From Misgurnus anguillicaudatus (Eukaryota; Chordata; Actinopteri; Cypriniformes; Cobitidae), in assembly GCF_027580225.2 (NCBI RefSeq), contig NC_073351.2, positions 5,498,501 through 5,562,500 of the forward strand: a stretch of 64,000 bases of DNA. The letters are read 5' to 3'. The notes under the pieces are model-generated. The model was given only the letters and a program-made list of their open reading frames with translations. It was not told the origin of the DNA and did not search any database. The translations under genes were made by a program, and so were the position numbers. Positions 1-13,158 of this stretch are shown piece after piece. Position 1 is the first letter of the stretch. Each line of letters starts with the position of its first letter.

Positions 1-1206
1 AAGATGACTGCAAGAGCACAGCGCAGAATGCTCAATGAGGTGAAGAAGAATCCTAGAGTGTCAGCTAAAGACTTACAAAAATCTCTGGCACATGCTTACA
101 TATTTGTTGACAAATCTACAATAAGGAAAACATTAAACAAGAATGGACTTCATGGGAGGACACCACAAATTGAGTTGTTTGGAAAGAACACACAACGCTA
201 TGTGTGGAGAACAAAAGGCACAGCACACCAACATCAAAACCTCATCCCAACTTTTTTTTTTTTTCTCCTAGGGGGTTTTTTACCCCGGGGAGGTAGCCTG
301 CTTGGGCTTAACTTAGCTTCCTCTTCTAGACGTTACATTAGTAATATGCTCGCTCATAATGTCGCGTCATAGCCGCAGCAAATTTGACTGCTTATGCTAT
401 TGTGTATTATGTTATGCTATCTGTCGTTTTTCTGTGCTTTTACTGCTTCTATTAATGTAAAGCTGCTTTGAAACAATTGAGTATTGTGAAAAGCGCTATA
501 TAAATAAAATTGAATTGAATTGAAATATGGTGGAGGGGGCATCATGGTTTGGGGCTGCTTTGCTGCCTCAGGCCCTGGACAGATTACTGTCATCGATATA
601 AAAATGAATTCCAAAGCTTATCAAGACATTTTGCAGGAAAACTTAAGAGCATCTGTCCACCAACTGAAGCTTAACGGAGGATGGACGATGCAACAGGACA
701 ACGACACAAAGCATAGAAGTAAATCAACAACAGAATGGCTTCAACAGAAGAAAATACGCCTTCTGGAGTGGCCCAGTCAGAGTCCTGACCTCAACCCGAT
801 TGAGATGCTGTGGCATGACCTCAAGAGAGCGATTCACACCAGACATCCCAAGAATATTGCTGAACTGAAACACTTTTGTAAAGAGGGATGGTCCAAAATT
901 TCTCCTGACTGTGCAGGTCTGATCTGCAACTATAGGAAACATTTGGTTGAGGTAATTGCTGCCAAAGGAGGGTCAACCAGTTATTAAACCCAAAGGTTCA
1001 CATACTTTTTCCACCCTGCACTATGAATGTTTACATGTTGTGTTCAATAAAAACATGAAAACGTATAATGTTTATGCGGTATTAGTTTAAGCAGACTGTG
1101 TTTCTCTATTGTTGTGACTTAGATGAAGATCAGAACACATTTTATGACCAATTTATGAATAAATCCAAGTAAGCCCAAAGGGTTCACATACTTTTTCTTT
1201 CAACTG
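1..1206 (+). pseudogene. Tc1/mariner-like transposase relic with a second repeat inserted
   Basis: An N-terminal piece (4 to about 237) carries the paired-type helix-turn-helix region (KNPRVSAKDLQKSL, STIRKTLNKNGLHGRTP). It then jumps straight to ELFGKNTQRYVW, so the segment holding the first catalytic Asp is deleted. About 270 bp of foreign repeat follow. The frame resumes near 523 with KYGGGGIMVWGCFAASGPGQ, QQDNDTKH (second Asp) and [11 protein letters not shown] (catalytic Glu), and stops near 987. The right end is the terminal repeat at about 1170-1206 (AAAGGGTTCACATACTTTTT), followed by TA repeats; the left end is outside the window. The element is dead. It lies downstream of dmxl2 on the opposite strand. 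Confidence 0.9.
250..521 (+). mobile_element. retroelement-like repeat inserted in the Tc1 relic
   Basis: This insert splits the Tc1 codons for LIPT and VKYGGGG. It starts with a T-run, then TCTCCTAGGGGGTTTTTT. It ends with a CGCTATATAAATAAA motif and short ATTGA repeats, the kind of 3' tail seen on fish L2-clade LINEs and their SINEs. No coding capacity. A homologous piece lies in reverse orientation near 11700-11790. The family name cannot be fixed without a repeat library. Confidence 0.65.
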
Positions 1207-1264
1207 TATATATATATATATTTGGCTGCATATATATATATATATATAAATATAAATATATGGC

Positions 1265-1316
<52 letters not shown>
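1207..1316. repeat. (TA)n microsatellite
   Basis: Two blocks of TATA repeats separated by a repeated TTTGGCTGCATA / TGGCTGCATA unit, starting right at the outer end of the Tc1 terminal repeat (TA target). The open frame rich in Ile and Tyr here is a repeat artefact. Confidence 0.9.
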
Positions 1317-1317
<1 letters not shown>

Positions 1318-3370
1318 CCAAAATATAAAGTTTGTATCAAATGTATGTATAAAATATACAATTATAAGTATATTTTTGCAGCTGAGCAGTTTATAAATGC
1401 TTTAAAATATATTGGTTAAAAATATATTTTTGTAAACATATTTCAAAATATATTTCAGTACATCTATTTTTGGGATTTTTTTAATTATATTTGAAGATAA
1501 GGTATTAAATAAATATAACAATTTACACAAGTAGTTTAATTAACACTACACATAAATTGTATTTGCACACATTAGGCCTCATGTTTTATACTTTTTTACA
1601 GACTACTGATGCCGCTGATAAATGAGTCAGTAAATACATTTTTTTCTTAAAGTCAACATGAGACGACACTTTCAAAACAAACTATATTATGCATAAATAT
1701 GAATATTCATGAAAAAAACTGGTCAGTATTTGACCTATTGAAAATTGACTGGATAATAAAAAAAAACATTAGTAAATTCCATAAGAATAAAGATGGATGC
1801 CCTCGGAAAATTATTTGGGAATTGATTATAGAGGGAAGAAAGTAGCCTGCTGAAACCCATTAACCAATAGCCTGTGTGGCCTAAATGAGTCAATATTGTG
1901 TTTGACTTTAATGCTGATTTCAAATTATAGTTGTTGTGTTACACTTCTAGTATGTATTAGACAAAATAGATATGACTGATATCATTGGTATACAAATGTG
2001 CAGAAACCAATAAATCCTGAAATATCTAAGTCTAAAAAAGAATGATGTTAAAATCAGCAAGTGAAACAGGCTTTAAAATGATCCTCTTCCAAAAAAACAT
2101 GGTTTTATTTAACTTACAAAGGTAAAACTTTGACCATGACAGAACTACCTGTTCTTTCAGAAATATCAACCAGTGTTTTGGGATCAGTGTTTGCATTTTA
2201 CACACGCAGACAGATCAGGCTGTTCAATAAATACACATTAGACCATCGGCTGCACATTTAAACATATATGGTGCCCAGTAAACCAGACAGAAACACAAAT
2301 ATGATTTTAATAAATACCACATACATCAAATCAAATATATACGAATACGTCAGCAGGTGAGACCAAATTCAAAAAAATTAACTAAAAGCATCATTGTGTT
2401 TGTACAAGCATGTCGTAGTTCATTTTCATATTTATATATATACTGTATATATATATATTCATTTAAAACTATTTCCACTTTTTACTACTCGGCCACACAC
2501 AGCCAGACATTCATTTGTATATAACAGTTTCCTCTAATAGAGCTTTGTCCACTTTTAACGTTAGATTTTATTGTTTCCCCAGATCTGAGTGCAAATATTT
2601 AGAGTAGATAAAACATGAAAAAATAAATATGTAAAATAAATAAAACACAAACCTATTCAGTGTTGCACTTTGTCCCAGACATCTAAAACATATCTTATAT
2701 TTCTATGTTAAATATAAATACCAGAATTGGTAAAGGAACAAAAAGCAATCGAACAAACAAACAAATATCATGTGCAAAAATCAACGTTTGCTTGTAAAAT
2801 ATAAGACTTTCAGCGCAAGTCATCGCCTCGCGTGGAATGTTTCGCTGTTTGGCTGCTACAAAAACAAGCGGCGTATGTGTGCGCGTGTGGAGGGGAGGGG
2901 GGTTTGTGTCTCTGGAGCCGCAGCGTCGCGCCCGGCCACCAGGGTACTGTGCCATTTTACGCTCCGCAAATACATTAGCAGCCAAGGAGAAAACGTACAG
3001 TAAAAAACTAAATCCAACAACTGGACTCACACTGACGGCAGAAGCACAGTGCTGGTAATTTAATGCTAAAACGGGCACAAAATGAGGACACACGTACACA
3101 CTTAAAAAATGAAGCTTTCAGCACATTTATAGAGCACGACCAATAACCTGCAAATGTACTGCGACGATTCACACGGCTCATGCATACAGCTTTCCTACCA
3201 ACACGTTACGGAGCGTCAGACTCCGGAAACGACGGCGGTCGATTGTTAGAGTCGATTGCCCGTTTTCCAGCGTCTTTCTTAGGGAGGGGGTAAAGATTTT
3301 CTGCAGCGTGAGATTTTAAGGAAACGTGGAGGTGCCCATAAAAGCGTTTGTTTCAGCGTCTGCCACGCTG
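1317..3370. other. downstream region and probable dmxl2 3' UTR
   Basis: AT-rich unique-looking sequence with a short TA-rich patch at about 2431-2458. From about 2560 upward it is probably dmxl2 3' UTR, including a GC-rich, G-run segment at 2880-2940 and 3200-3310. No second gene, conserved protein or RNA structure was recognised. Short open frames at 2695-3099 on either strand resemble no known family and overlap the UTR. Confidence 0.5.
2567..2572 (-). terminator. dmxl2: candidate dmxl2 polyadenylation signal
   Basis: AATAAA on the minus strand about 800 nt after the stop codon, giving a plausible 3' UTR at about 2550-3370. A second AATAAA lies at 2104-2109. The region is AT-rich, so chance matches are likely. 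The UTR includes a G-rich patch near 2890-2910. Which signal is used cannot be told from sequence alone. Confidence 0.35.
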
Positions 3371-6300
3371 TTAGAGGATCTGGAATATACTGGCCGGAAT
3401 GTTGTACCGGTCAGGAAGCACTCGCATCTTCAGGGTCCCGTCGGCACCGCAGGTGAAGATCCGGTTACCCGGGCAGGTTTCGATTTTCATCACGCCAGCG
3501 CCGATGTTTCGGAATATGGACTGTTTAGCGTGTTCGGCACTGAAGGTGTGCATGAGCCCGTGACCTGCCAACTTCCAGACCTGGACCAGAGCCAAAATAC
3601 AATTTAGTTTAACACTATTATCAATAATAACAATGTAATGCTTATTAGTTATAAGTCGATATAGGTTAGCAGTGGTAGTTCAGTTCCAAAATGGATAATA
3701 AACTTAAAATAAAACTAGTGATGTATCGGCCGCTGATATTTATCGGATGATTTTTGATGAATTTGAAACAATCGGCATACATTTATTAATTAACTGCATA
3801 AAGTTGAATGCTAATTAGATCCAATCCATGTTCAGTAAAAATTATTTGATGCAGAAATAAACTAGCTAATAGACCAACTGTATAGTATTGTATACAAGTG
3901 TTTAATATCGGTATCGGCATCGGCCAGAAGTTGTCTGTTTAAATCGGTATCGACCAAAAAAAAAATCCTATCGGTGCATCCCTAAATAAAAGTTAATATT
4001 GTGTAAAATATTTCATGAATATAGTAAAAATATTTTTGACATTTTTTAGTACTATAATATATGTTACGTTACTTTATATTACATCACTTAAAAATGTTAC
4101 ATTTTAAAATATTTTCACTATATTCATGAAATATTTTACACAATATTACATAATATAATTAACATAACATAACGTAGAGCTAAGCAACACAACGTAACAT
4201 GGCATAAAAATTTCTAAAACTTAAAATTTGAATGAAACAAAACATATTAAATTATACAATATAGTGCTGAGGGTTAGTAGCCTTATTTGTCTGAAGTTTA
4301 ATAACACAGAATTTATGATAAATTAATGTATTTTATAAAAGGTCATAAAACTGGAGGCCCCAGTTTGAAAACCTATGACGTAACGTAATAAACGTAACGC
4401 AACGAAATGCAAGCAACATAACGTAACTTAATAAAAACACAAAATTTGACACAAATTGCGCACCCCTTCTTGGGGGTGTATGAACCAGTGTTCCGGGACT
4501 GTTACCTTCATGTTGCCTTCAGCCGAGCCGGTGACAAAGAAGTCCTCAGTGGAGTCCAGGGCCAGAGCTTTGATGGTTGAATCATGTGCCTGAAACGTGT
4601 GAAGCAGCTGTCTCTGACGGATGTCAAAAATACACACGAACCCTTTCCTGCCGCCCGTGATGATCAGCTGCTGTTTAGGAGCGTACTGAAGAACCGTCGC
4701 TCCGTTCTCATGGCACGGGAATGCTGGAAAACACAAACATGCCAGAATTAAACTTTAATAAAAGTTTACTGTACAGAAGAATAAAGACATTAGTTGTAAC
4801 CTGCATTACATCATGGGCGTGACACCTGATGATGGATGGACTTTAAACAAGCGGCCACTATATTCAATGTCATTACAAAGCTAGAGAGCCAGGATATTAT
4901 TTATCATAACCCAAATTGTGATCAGCTGAAGAAAGGAAGTCATACTGTACACCTTAGATGGTATTAAGGTGAGTGAATAATGGGTGAATTATAAATTTTT
5001 TTGCTCATTTGAAATACAGTTTAAATATTTTATGTACACATAACCCTCTCCCCATTGCATTAAACAATGTAAATGGCTAAATAGAGTACCGTAGGCATGA
5101 CAGATGATTTTTGTAGGTTCCTTTGCAAAACAGCTCATTCATTTTTCCCATAGACTTTTGGATTAGCGAAAAAAAAAATAAGTTACACATTTTATGAATT
5201 TTAAAGTGTTAATGTGTTTACCAGTGTGGAGACTAACTTGTTGGAAAAAACGTGTAAGTGTCATAAACTTTTGTTAAACACTTATTTCTAGTGTAAAAAA
5301 TACATTATCCCTGAAACCCAGATTAAAGTTTATTATTCAGCAAGCTGCCCCGCCCTGTAGATGTTAACCAATCATAACAGAAGTGATTTCCATATTAAAT
5401 CTTAAAGGTCTGAAAATGTGTAAAATGACCATGGAAAACTAAATTACGAATAAGTTAAAAAAACCTTGACATACAATACAATGGCGCTTTTCCATTGCAT
5501 AGTACCCCACAGTTCAGGTCATGTTAGTTCACTTCACTTTGGCGTGGTTAGCTTTCCATCGAGTTTAGTAACACTTTAGAGTGGGAGGTATTATAGGTGT
5601 GTCGTTATATTTGTGGTGACTACTGCTGTGACATCATACATGTGAAAGCGTTGTTTTAATGCTATACATTCCCATACATTCATTTATTTCTCAGTCCGCC
5701 ACAAAATCAAAATTGACCAGCACAAATAGATGTTTGCACGTTTTTGTACGTTGACGCGCTCCGCTGAGCCTCATATGTTGCAAAAATGTTGTGCATGTGA
5801 CATGCGCATCGCGGATGTGCCGCCACAACCCGCAAGTCTGGAAAACACTGTTATGGTATTCCTGATTCTCAACCTGTGGATGTTTTTCATCGCTAAAAGG
5901 GAGTTTGGGAACTTATAGCAGAGCACGGATGACAACATGTTTGCTCGAGACAGTGCACGCACAAAGGTAAAGCTAATCTTCATTTAGCACGACGCTTGTG
6001 ATGATTCTCTCAGACCAATCAGTGATCTACAGTGTTTTCACCTCACGTTTAAGTATCAGTTAAATCAGGAACCCCAACCGAGGTGGTACTAAAAAAAGTA
6101 TCGGGTACTACGTACTCTACCCAGTGGAAAAGACCCCAAAAGTAAGCTGACCCGACCCAAACCATGGGGTATGAAAAAGCGCCATACGTGGCCTTGTGGA
6201 TGGTATATTCTTTATGAAATATCAAATCAATTGACTTATTTGTTTGAAAGCATATTCAAGATTTTGTGATCTTACCGTGTATCATTGAGTTATTGGGTGA

Positions 6301-8484
6301 GACCAGAGTGTCCCACAGACAGACATTCCTGTGAAAGAAATAATCATATTAGAAACCTGACACTATATACAGTACAAGTGTGTTTGTGTAGTACAGGATA
6401 GCGAGATATTTACAGTAGTATTAATCATATATCTGACCTGCCATCATTAGACTGTCCTGCTGTTGCGATCAGACTAGAGGATGTGATGAAGGCAAAATCA
6501 CCACAGCTTTTACCGTGACACTGCCAACTCTGAGAAACACACACAGATCATTCATCATGTCACTTTTTTATACAGAATATAGCTAAAAAAGTCTGAATGT
6601 CTTTGCATTACATTAAATGCCTCTTGCTTTGAAATTTTAAGACCATACAACCACATTTTTTAAGCCAAACATTTAACAAAAACAATTTCTTAAAACATAT
6701 TTGCAAATATATATAGATGTGCAATATTGAAGAACTGCGATATGCAATAGCACGCAGAATAATATTCGATATGCAATACAATATTTCGTAGTCTAAATAC
6801 ATTTAAATTAGTGCTGGGCAAAGATTAATCGCGATTAATCGCATACAAAATAAAAGTGATTATTGGTATAATATATGAGTGTGTGCTGTGTCTAATTAGT
6901 ATGTATAAATATATACACACACATTCATGCATGTATTTAAGAAACATTTACATGTTTATATATATTTATTTATATTTTTATATAATCTATACTAAATATA
7001 AATTTAAAAAAATGATATATAAATAAAACAATTCTGAAATGAATATATGAATGTGTGTGTGGTTAAATATATGTAATAATTAGACACAGTACACGCACAT
7101 ATATTATGCAAAAAAATCACTTTTATTTTGTATGCGATTAATCGCGATTAATCTTTGCCCAGCACTAATTTAAATAGCATTAAAATCTATTTTAGAAAAA
7201 TTATATAAAGCATTGTCTGATCGTAAATGCTGTTTTAATATTGTGTTATGCAATGGAATGACATTCAGGCATTTGTGTGACTTAACATTTTGAAGCCACC
7301 ATATAATGTACAGACATTTTCAATGAGATTATTAACACTATAATGCCTTTAAAACGATTACATAGCTGACTGAAGCAATAACATATGTCACACGCTAAAC
7401 ATAATACAGCAGATTTTGATATGATACAAACGGGATCTTACCAAATATGGTTTGGGGTTCGAAGAAGTTTGATTGACTTGCCAGAGGCTCAAAAATCCCT
7501 CACCATCTGCAACACCGCACTGACAGACAGACATTTATAATGAATCCAGAGGAAGAATAAAGATATTTGAAAGTCCAGACAGTATGTTTAAATGTATGTC
7601 TCATGTAATGACTTTTGAGTGCTATCATGTGAGCACATAACACCACATACTTCAATTAACAACAATGATAATCATATTAAATCAACAGATATTGAACAGC
7701 ACTGGAAATTATAATACACTTTATAACTGACATGCAAATATGTGTCTGTGAGAGAAAGACAAAGAACCTACAATATATAATAGTGTATATAACAGTGCTA
7801 TTCTCACGAACACTGAGATAAATGAAGTACTTTGTCAACTGTATTACATGGTGCAACAAACTTTAGATGACTTTCATTGCAATAGGAGAATTATGAAGTA
7901 TCAACTTTATTTCAGACTGTAATACACAAGGTTAAAAATATGTCTATGTCCGTTTCTATTTTCAGTGGTAACTCTACTATATCACTTTCTGTGACCCTTC
8001 CGTAAGGGTACCTAGCACAGTAGTACGGTACCAAAATGAACTAAAACTTTATGGTCAAAATGATCACAGGCTGGCATGAAATAATATTAATTTGACTATG
8101 AATGCATATAATTAAAGTGCTATTTAATTATATTTAGTAGGCCAAATGTGAAAATAGTGATGATATGTCATTATTCCGGTAATGAGTAAAATACCTTGTT
8201 GCCCTGCGAGTTGAAATAAAGTCGTGTTACTCGAGCATTTCCTGCCTGTCTAAAACATATGAGCTGCTGCGGACGATTCCACTCGAACATCCTCACGCTG
8301 CCGTCCTGAGCACCCGTCATATCTACAAACATAAACCAATGTGATAAATCACTGTATACAGTAGGCTATATATATATATATATATATGTGTGTATCAGGT
8401 AGAGATGAGTAAAAGACACTCACAATATTGATAGATGGGGTGAGAAGTCATTCGCTTTACATTATTCAGATTCCTTTTCATGAT
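3371..8484 (-). CDS. dmxl2: dmxl2 exons, C-terminal WD propeller and stop codon
   Basis: Exons 8424-8484, 8195-8322, 7442-7519, 6438-6529, 6276-6328, 4506-4723 and 3371-3580. They encode [115 protein letters not shown] and [18 protein letters not shown]. The last exon gives [42 protein letters not shown] and [10 protein letters not shown]. These are the C-terminal WD blades that DMXL proteins share with Rav1-type proteins. The stop is TAA (TTA on the plus strand at 3371-3373). All phases are consistent. Confidence 0.96.
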
Positions 8485-11400
8485 CTGTGACAGATGACAC
8501 ACAGAGAACAACACAGAGATTATTACTAACACAGTTTACAGTAGGGGTGCGCGCAAAAACTAAAGCGGGATTAGTTGTAACACGGACCGTTTACATTCTT
8601 GCAAATTTGTTTTTTCCGTATTGTTTTCACACTGCCATAAGACAATCTCACGCAAATTTATGGAAAGGTATTATTTTTTTTCCAGAGAGTTATTGATGAA
8701 AGAGTTGGGTGTGTAAGATACCAAAACCAATGCTATGTCATCTTAATCAGTGTCTTGTTGACTAAAACATAGCATCGTTTTGAAATATGTCTGCAGGTCT
8801 TAGCAACTTTTTGGTGGGCTTGAAAATATTTTGACCCAGAGGGGTTAATTGTAACGCTGTGTTAACTAACCCCTCAGCACTTACGATATGAAAACCGCTA
8901 ACGTTAGCATAATTCTTTAAATAGGCTACACACTAATGATTGCTGGCTGCCAACAAAATAAATGTGCCTGTCTTATCAAAAATTGTGTGTCAAAATGTAT
9001 TTCTGTTCATATCTTTAATATGATTACTTTGCTTATAGACGTCTGTAACAGACCTAAATCATGCATAGTTTTTCTAGTTACCGAATCTGTTTTTGTAGTT
9101 AATGTAGTGATTACTTTTGGCGCTATATTATATTATTATGTCTCTAATAAGATCGGTCACAAACATGATTCCTGCACGATCTAATGTGTTGCATGTTAAC
9201 TTACTGTCATTCATTGTGTGTAATATTTTTCGTCTTCCCCTTCACATTTTGTCCACTTTCCCGGCTGCTAATAAAACTCTTAAGCCTCTTAAAAGTCCTC
9301 GTCCGTGCTCGTAACAATTTTGACCTTAAGACCTCTTTTAAGGTTTAAGATGTTTTTTTGAATTGCTTTTTTCTTTACTAGGATTGTTTCTTTAATTTTA
9401 AGAGTAAACGCCCACATTTCTAAGAATTTTCTTAGAATAGCGTCACAAGGAGCTACTTTTTTCCAGTGCCGGGGTCAAGGGGGGGCATTCGCGGGCCGTG
9501 CCCCCCCAAACAGGTTATTGTGCCCCCCTACACAGTTTTTTATTAATTTAATATATATCAAGAATAATTCAAATAAATTAAACATTGAATGTTTCATGAC
9601 TTTTAATGTAATTAAATGAGGAAAATAAAGTTGATATGTTTTCTTTTATTAATATAGACCAGATTCTCTGATTGGTTGTATTGCGGCGTCTCATGCGTCT
9701 TTACGTCTTTAGCATATTTGTGACTTGATACTAGCAACGTGTTTTTTCGTGGCATTTTATGGATTGTGTAAAATATGGATATTAGAACATTTACAACGAA
9801 CCAGCACCGCCTGCTACAGATGACTTCATGCAAACACCGATTGGATCAAACTCAGAGATTAGAGGTCGAGGTGGAATTTTCAAATCTACAGGACACCGTT
9901 TTAAGGAAGTTTAATGTTTGTACACGCTGCCTTCAGCTATTTTAAAGGTAAGTTAGCGTTGTTTTAATTTATGTAAGCCTAAATGTGAAGTGCGGCTATA
10001 GACTGTTAACAGCATTACGACGTGATTATGGTAAAGCGGCTTTTAGGACGCGGTGTGCGCTGCGCTATGAAACCCATTAATTTCATTGGCTTGCGCCACG
10101 CGAGAGCGGTTTGTTGTTGTGTCGAGCAAAGCGCGAGCGCAGCTTGAGCTCACGCAGTGTCAAAGTTCAAAATAGTTTTACTTTTGCGCATAGTTTGTGA
10201 TCTTTTGCACTTTATATGGGAAATGAGCTGACAGTCTGTACCCTTGCACTGTATTTGTTGTTTTATTGCCTTGTTTTTGCAAGTTATTGTTGCTATTGCG
10301 TGCCCCCCTGTTGAAAGCCACATGCCCCCCTGTTAGTTATGGTCTGGCGCCGGCTCTGCTTTTTGCATTAAGATACTTTATGAATACGGGCCCAATTTTG
10401 GTAATATAAGAAGTAGAATATAGCAGCTAAGGTTAAATGGTACATGCAAGCGTATTAATAATGTAACGCATGGGTCTTCAACCGGGGGTCCGCGGCCCCC
10501 AGGGGGTCCGCGACGGAACTGCAGGGGGTCCGCCAAATGATGTTTGACCACAAGCTATTTTTGCTAAAAACGTAAAATATATGTACAAAAAAACGTTACA
10601 TGTCCCCTTTAAGTTGTGCACGTGCGTGGCCGCGAAGGCGCGCGTTCAGTTTAACAAGCGGACCAAAATAAAATATCTGAAGATTATAAATGTACACTCA
10701 GGAAGCAGCAGTAGCGACAGAAAAGGCATCATAAAACAGGTAAATCTTATAGGCATGTGTGTCTTTCTTTCAGAAAGTTATTTTAGGATCAGTGCGGGTG
10801 CGACATTGTCTCATCTAAGTTTCTGAACTTGGACAGCTGTTTCACGCTGTTCAGATTTAAAGCGCTAACTCAAAAGGCAAATGACACCAGACCGCGTCTG
10901 CATTATAAACTTTGACAAAACTATCGCTCGCATTTAAAAATGTATGAAACGCGCCCCATGATGGTGCTTTGTGCAAGATTCATAGTCAGGTTGAAATCCG
11001 TCTCTCAAAAAGTTGCCCCAAAGAGATGCGCGCGGACTCAATGCATGTTGTCTCCTGAGTCTGATATGAAGCTGCGTTAGTCAAACTCGTGACAATGACG
11101 ATACACGAGAAAGGCAACAAACCTCTGAATATAAAGTAGCACAACCTCTATCCCCACCAGAATAGAGAGTCTCTTTGTGCCATTCACCATGATCAGTCAT
11201 CTTTTATAAACTGAAAGCCCAGGTTCAGGTAAATTTTCACAGTAAAATGAAAATCTATTACACTGCAAATACCTTAAAATAATATTATATTATTTTTATT
11301 ATATTCATATTCATATTATTATTATTATTATATTCATATAAAAAAATAAATCTACTTTAACAAAAAAATTATGCATGTACAACAACAGCATAATAGGTCC

Positions 11401-13125
11401 AATGTAGGCTACTGTCTTAATATAGTATGGCTGTGTGACAATATGGTTTGTTTCTATTTATAAAACAGTTCCGCCTTGATTCTGATTGGTCAATAGTTTT
11501 ACTTTACTCCACTTTGCGTTGTGCCTAATACGAAAAGGCAGCCTCTTGTACCTTACTGATTACTTAAATATATAAGTTTTACACATTTAGTATCAGGGGG
11601 TCCCTGCTCCATGCCTCTCTCATCTAAGGGGTCCCCAACCCAAAAAACGTTGAAGACCCCTGATGTAACGTATACAGTAAAGTGCTAAGTTAAGCCAAAG
11701 TTGGCTGACTCTCCCTGGGACAAAAAACCCCCCTAGGAGAAAACCCATTGGGAAAAACTCCTAGAAGGACAAAAACCCTTGGGAGAAATTAATATATTTA
11801 TATATATAGATACGGTAGGGATAGATTCTTTAGTTTCTTCACAAAGTCAAAAATTAAATGTAAGTCAATTTGTGACTCAGGTTTACCTTGATTACTATGG
11901 TCAAACGATGTACGTTGTTTTTAATGTCCGATTTTAAAAAGAATTTGCTAAAACTAAATATTTGTTAAGCACAGTATTTATGCACGCTTGTTCTGTGTAA
12001 CACAATGTAACGCCACATTACAAAGTGAACAATGATTGGTCATTTTACTGTCTGTCAGACTTTTGCTTTACATCTGAGTGTCTTTACATTACTAACAACA
12101 AACATTTAAAGAACTGAGATTTATTGGCCGATTGAAAAGACTTATTTGCTGATGATGATTTTTTTTTTTAAATAACTGCAATATCTAATGCAATGTCTAT
12201 CACTAATAATAAATAATGTCACTCCTTTCAAATATTTTAACTGTTTGTGAATAATTTTTATTCGTAACATAAATCATCAGCTTTTGCACAAACATGTAAA
12301 GTTCATGCATCATTTATCCTGGTTTCATTCCCGGGCAAAGTGAATAATTACAAACTTTAGATAAAAGCGTCTGCCAAATGCATACATGTAACCATTCTCA
12401 CTGTAGCTTGCCACGCTACAAGTTAGTCATAACTAAGAGTAGTTTGGGGTGAGCACTACTACGGTGTTTCCCTGTGGTGTTTATCAATTACGAATGAGGA
12501 CACAATGAAACGTCTGATGACGCAAGTCTGTACCTTGGGCAACTGCGGACTGTCTGCGGTTCACTCGACTACCTTCAAACACTCTTATCAGCTCAATACA
12601 GACTCATCAAGAGCTCTGTTGAGACCACAACTCTCTGTTTGTGTTCACTGATAAGAGCTGAACAGTCAGACGAACGCCTCATCATCAGCTCATATCTGTG
12701 AGAAATTAATTCACTACACTCTGGATGAAGGTGTAAGATGGGGGGCAAATGTTTCAGACCACAAATGCTTTTATTCTGCTTCAAGTTATATTTACAAATA
12801 TTATCAGCATAATATCCTAAAAAAAACTAGTTACTACTAATTAAGAATTTTTGTGAAATATCTCATGTGTCAAAGACTTTTGCATAGTACTGTATGTCAC
12901 ATGTTTTACATATCTGCTCTTAATTCTGTATGATTTACTTACATTTACTTTTATTCTTTTATCCTAAGCTATATATTTTTATTAATATGTCAGTATGCAG
13001 GTTTCATGGGAATCAAACCCACTACATTTTGCTAGGGGTGACCCCGAATAGTCGAAGATTCGATGCATCTCACAGTCGAATCGTCGCAGATGTGTTATTA
13101 AATGAGGATCATTTAATTTTGGCCG

Positions 13126-13158
<33 letters not shown>

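Noticed and set aside
2695..3099. 134-codon minus-strand open frame after the dmxl2 stop
   Set aside because: Falls in the probable 3' UTR, with no homology recognised and hydrophobic low-complexity sequence.
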